A DNA stretch of 64,000 bases from Sphaerolaimus hirsutus (Eukaryota; Nematoda; Chromadorea; Monhysterida; Sphaerolaimidae), in NCBI GenBank assembly GCA_964036195.1, contig OZ038455.1, forward strand, positions 5,287,855-5,351,854. The letters are read 5' to 3'. Under the pieces are notes generated by a model. The model had not been told where the DNA came from. It did no database searches and worked only from the letters and a program-made list of their open reading frames with translations. Below are positions 62,914 to 64,000 of the stretch, one piece after another. Position numbers and translations under genes: made by a program. Position 1 is the stretch's first letter. Every line of letters begins with the position of its first letter.

Positions 62914-63483
62914 TAATTGTATTTTACAAATCCCACGTGCAAGCTGTTAGGCTTTCATCTTGTGTGAGGGTGCCCCCAAGTATTTACTATATATATCCTA
63001 GGGGGCACCTCCCTCAGGCCACCTATGGTGAAGAAAAAAAAATTTCACATTTTTTTCTGGAAAATATAAATGAGAATTCCATTCAAATTTTTGTTCCTGA
63101 TGAAATTTAAATTTTCAATAATTTTTTTTCTGGACATTTGAGACCAAAAAGTTTATTTAACATTGGTAGATTCAAAGTATGTACAACTTTTTTACCCCCT
63201 CAGAGTCCCCAGAACCCCCACACAATGATGGCGTTGTTGATCAAACTGAAAAATTTTTTTGAGAAAAAACATAGGTTTTAGAAAGTGGACAATCCACTAT
63301 CCCAAGCTATTCATGGAGCACATGGGGACCAGAATTGGCTTGTTCAGTGTCAGGGGCAACATATGGCTGCTCCTGGGCCCCGTTTTTGCACTCAAATATG
63401 TTTTATAGCAAATGAAAAAAATGGCCCTGTGTTACGAGGGCACTTGCGTGACAGCGTGTCCGACGCCTGCAATGTCACAGCCA
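62914..63483. other. No feature recognised
   Basis: Mixed-composition DNA with GGGTGCCCCCAAGTA/TAGGGGGCACC as a local hairpin at 62967-63008. 63285-63480 is open on the plus strand but shows no family motif. Confidence 0.4.
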
Positions 63484-63682
63484 ATGATGGAAAAAACACA
63501 GAAATTGAACACAGAAACTCAATGAGTTTCTGTGTTTTTGTTTTACACAGAAACACAGAAACTCATAAATTTTGAAAAACTCAAAACTCAAATGAGTTTT
63601 TTTTGGAGAACACAGAAACACAGAAACACGGAAACACAGAAAAGTTTTTTGAGTTTTTGTGTTTTTTTTCAGCATAGCGGTT
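63484..63682. repeat. ACACAGAAAC/AACTC-word element fragment
   Basis: CAATGATGGAAAAAACACAG at the left, then GAAACACAGAAAC and AAACTCAAATGAG words. The left end resembles that of 11720-12980. Confidence 0.72.
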
Positions 63683-64000
63683 GAATGCACATTAATTCAG
63701 TTAAACTAAACAAGATAAGATAAGCATCTACAGTATGTAAATATGTACATAATGTATTCATATTTTATGATAGTACAAAAACGAAATTCAAGATGGCATG
63801 CACATCTCATGGTGGATTTGACAATTTAAGTTTTGACATTAAGTTTACCTTGAATTAAACCCCCCTTGAATAAACTCCCCTCAAAATGGACTGGTGAAAT
63901 AATAAGCCCCGCCCCCCTTGAAATACCCCCCTCTGGGATGATGTACATCATGTATTTTATCCAATGTACATAATATGTATTTATTACTGCTAATTTGCAT
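63683..64000. repeat. Unrecognised, then type-B CTCGAAATACCCC fragment
   Basis: 63845-64000 has TTGAATTAAACCCCCCTTGA, GGTGAAATAATAAGCCCC and GATGATGTACATCATG, the left half of a type-B MITE cut by the window edge. 63683-63844 shows nothing. Confidence 0.6.

Noticed and set aside
1-64000. tRNA or rRNA genes
   Set aside because: No cloverleaf with A and B boxes or rRNA core sequence was found; GGTTCAAAC occurrences are element ends.

Overview
This window looks like gene-poor, repeat-saturated DNA from an invertebrate animal. Three things point there: a multi-exon gene of the Patched-related (PTR/PTCHD, sterol-sensing-domain) family with ordinary GT-AG introns and the standard genetic code; a BEL/Pao LTR retrotransposon, a group known from Metazoa; and dozens of small terminal-inverted-repeat DNA elements, often nested. 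I cannot name the species. One run of exactly 200 N (39982-40181) marks a scaffold gap. No tRNA, rRNA or CRISPR array was seen.

Layout. 1-7000: the 5' half of a minus-strand PTR-like gene (start codon at 6896, six exons, leaving the window to the left), with introns made almost wholly of MITEs. 7000-51100: stacked MITEs and hAT-like elements, long palindromes, a 53-bp tandem repeat, and three dispersed copies of a short promoter plus signal-peptide exon (19540-19626, 27595-27693, and a broken one at 41492-41515). One possible GC-rich orphan exon lies at 29425-29545 and another candidate exon at 51171-51383. 51384-62243: a BEL/Pao complex on the minus strand, with three 1088-bp LTRs, a short non-autonomous internal region with its own ORF, then a gag-protease-RT-RNase H element that lacks integrase, plus a 1.9-kb duplication. 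62244-64000: more MITEs.

Main pattern. Many unrelated-looking repeats share one design. Their ends are hAT-like (CAGAGTTG, CAGGGTTGG, TAGGGTT, TAGTGATG, CAGGGGTC), most carry readable 8-bp target-site duplications, and each family is filled with many copies of its own short word: GCGTAA, AAAATA, GAACCG, ATATCG, GATCCC, GGCGC, GGCACC, ATAGATAG. A second group shares the terminus TACCGTATTT but changes the word behind it. The BEL element also has a strand-specific excess of one word, TCACA on its sense strand, in both LTR and coding DNA. Uninterrupted paralogs inside the window confirm several insertions as empty sites. I regard this word-saturated design, with whole-element switching of the word, as the observation most worth following up.
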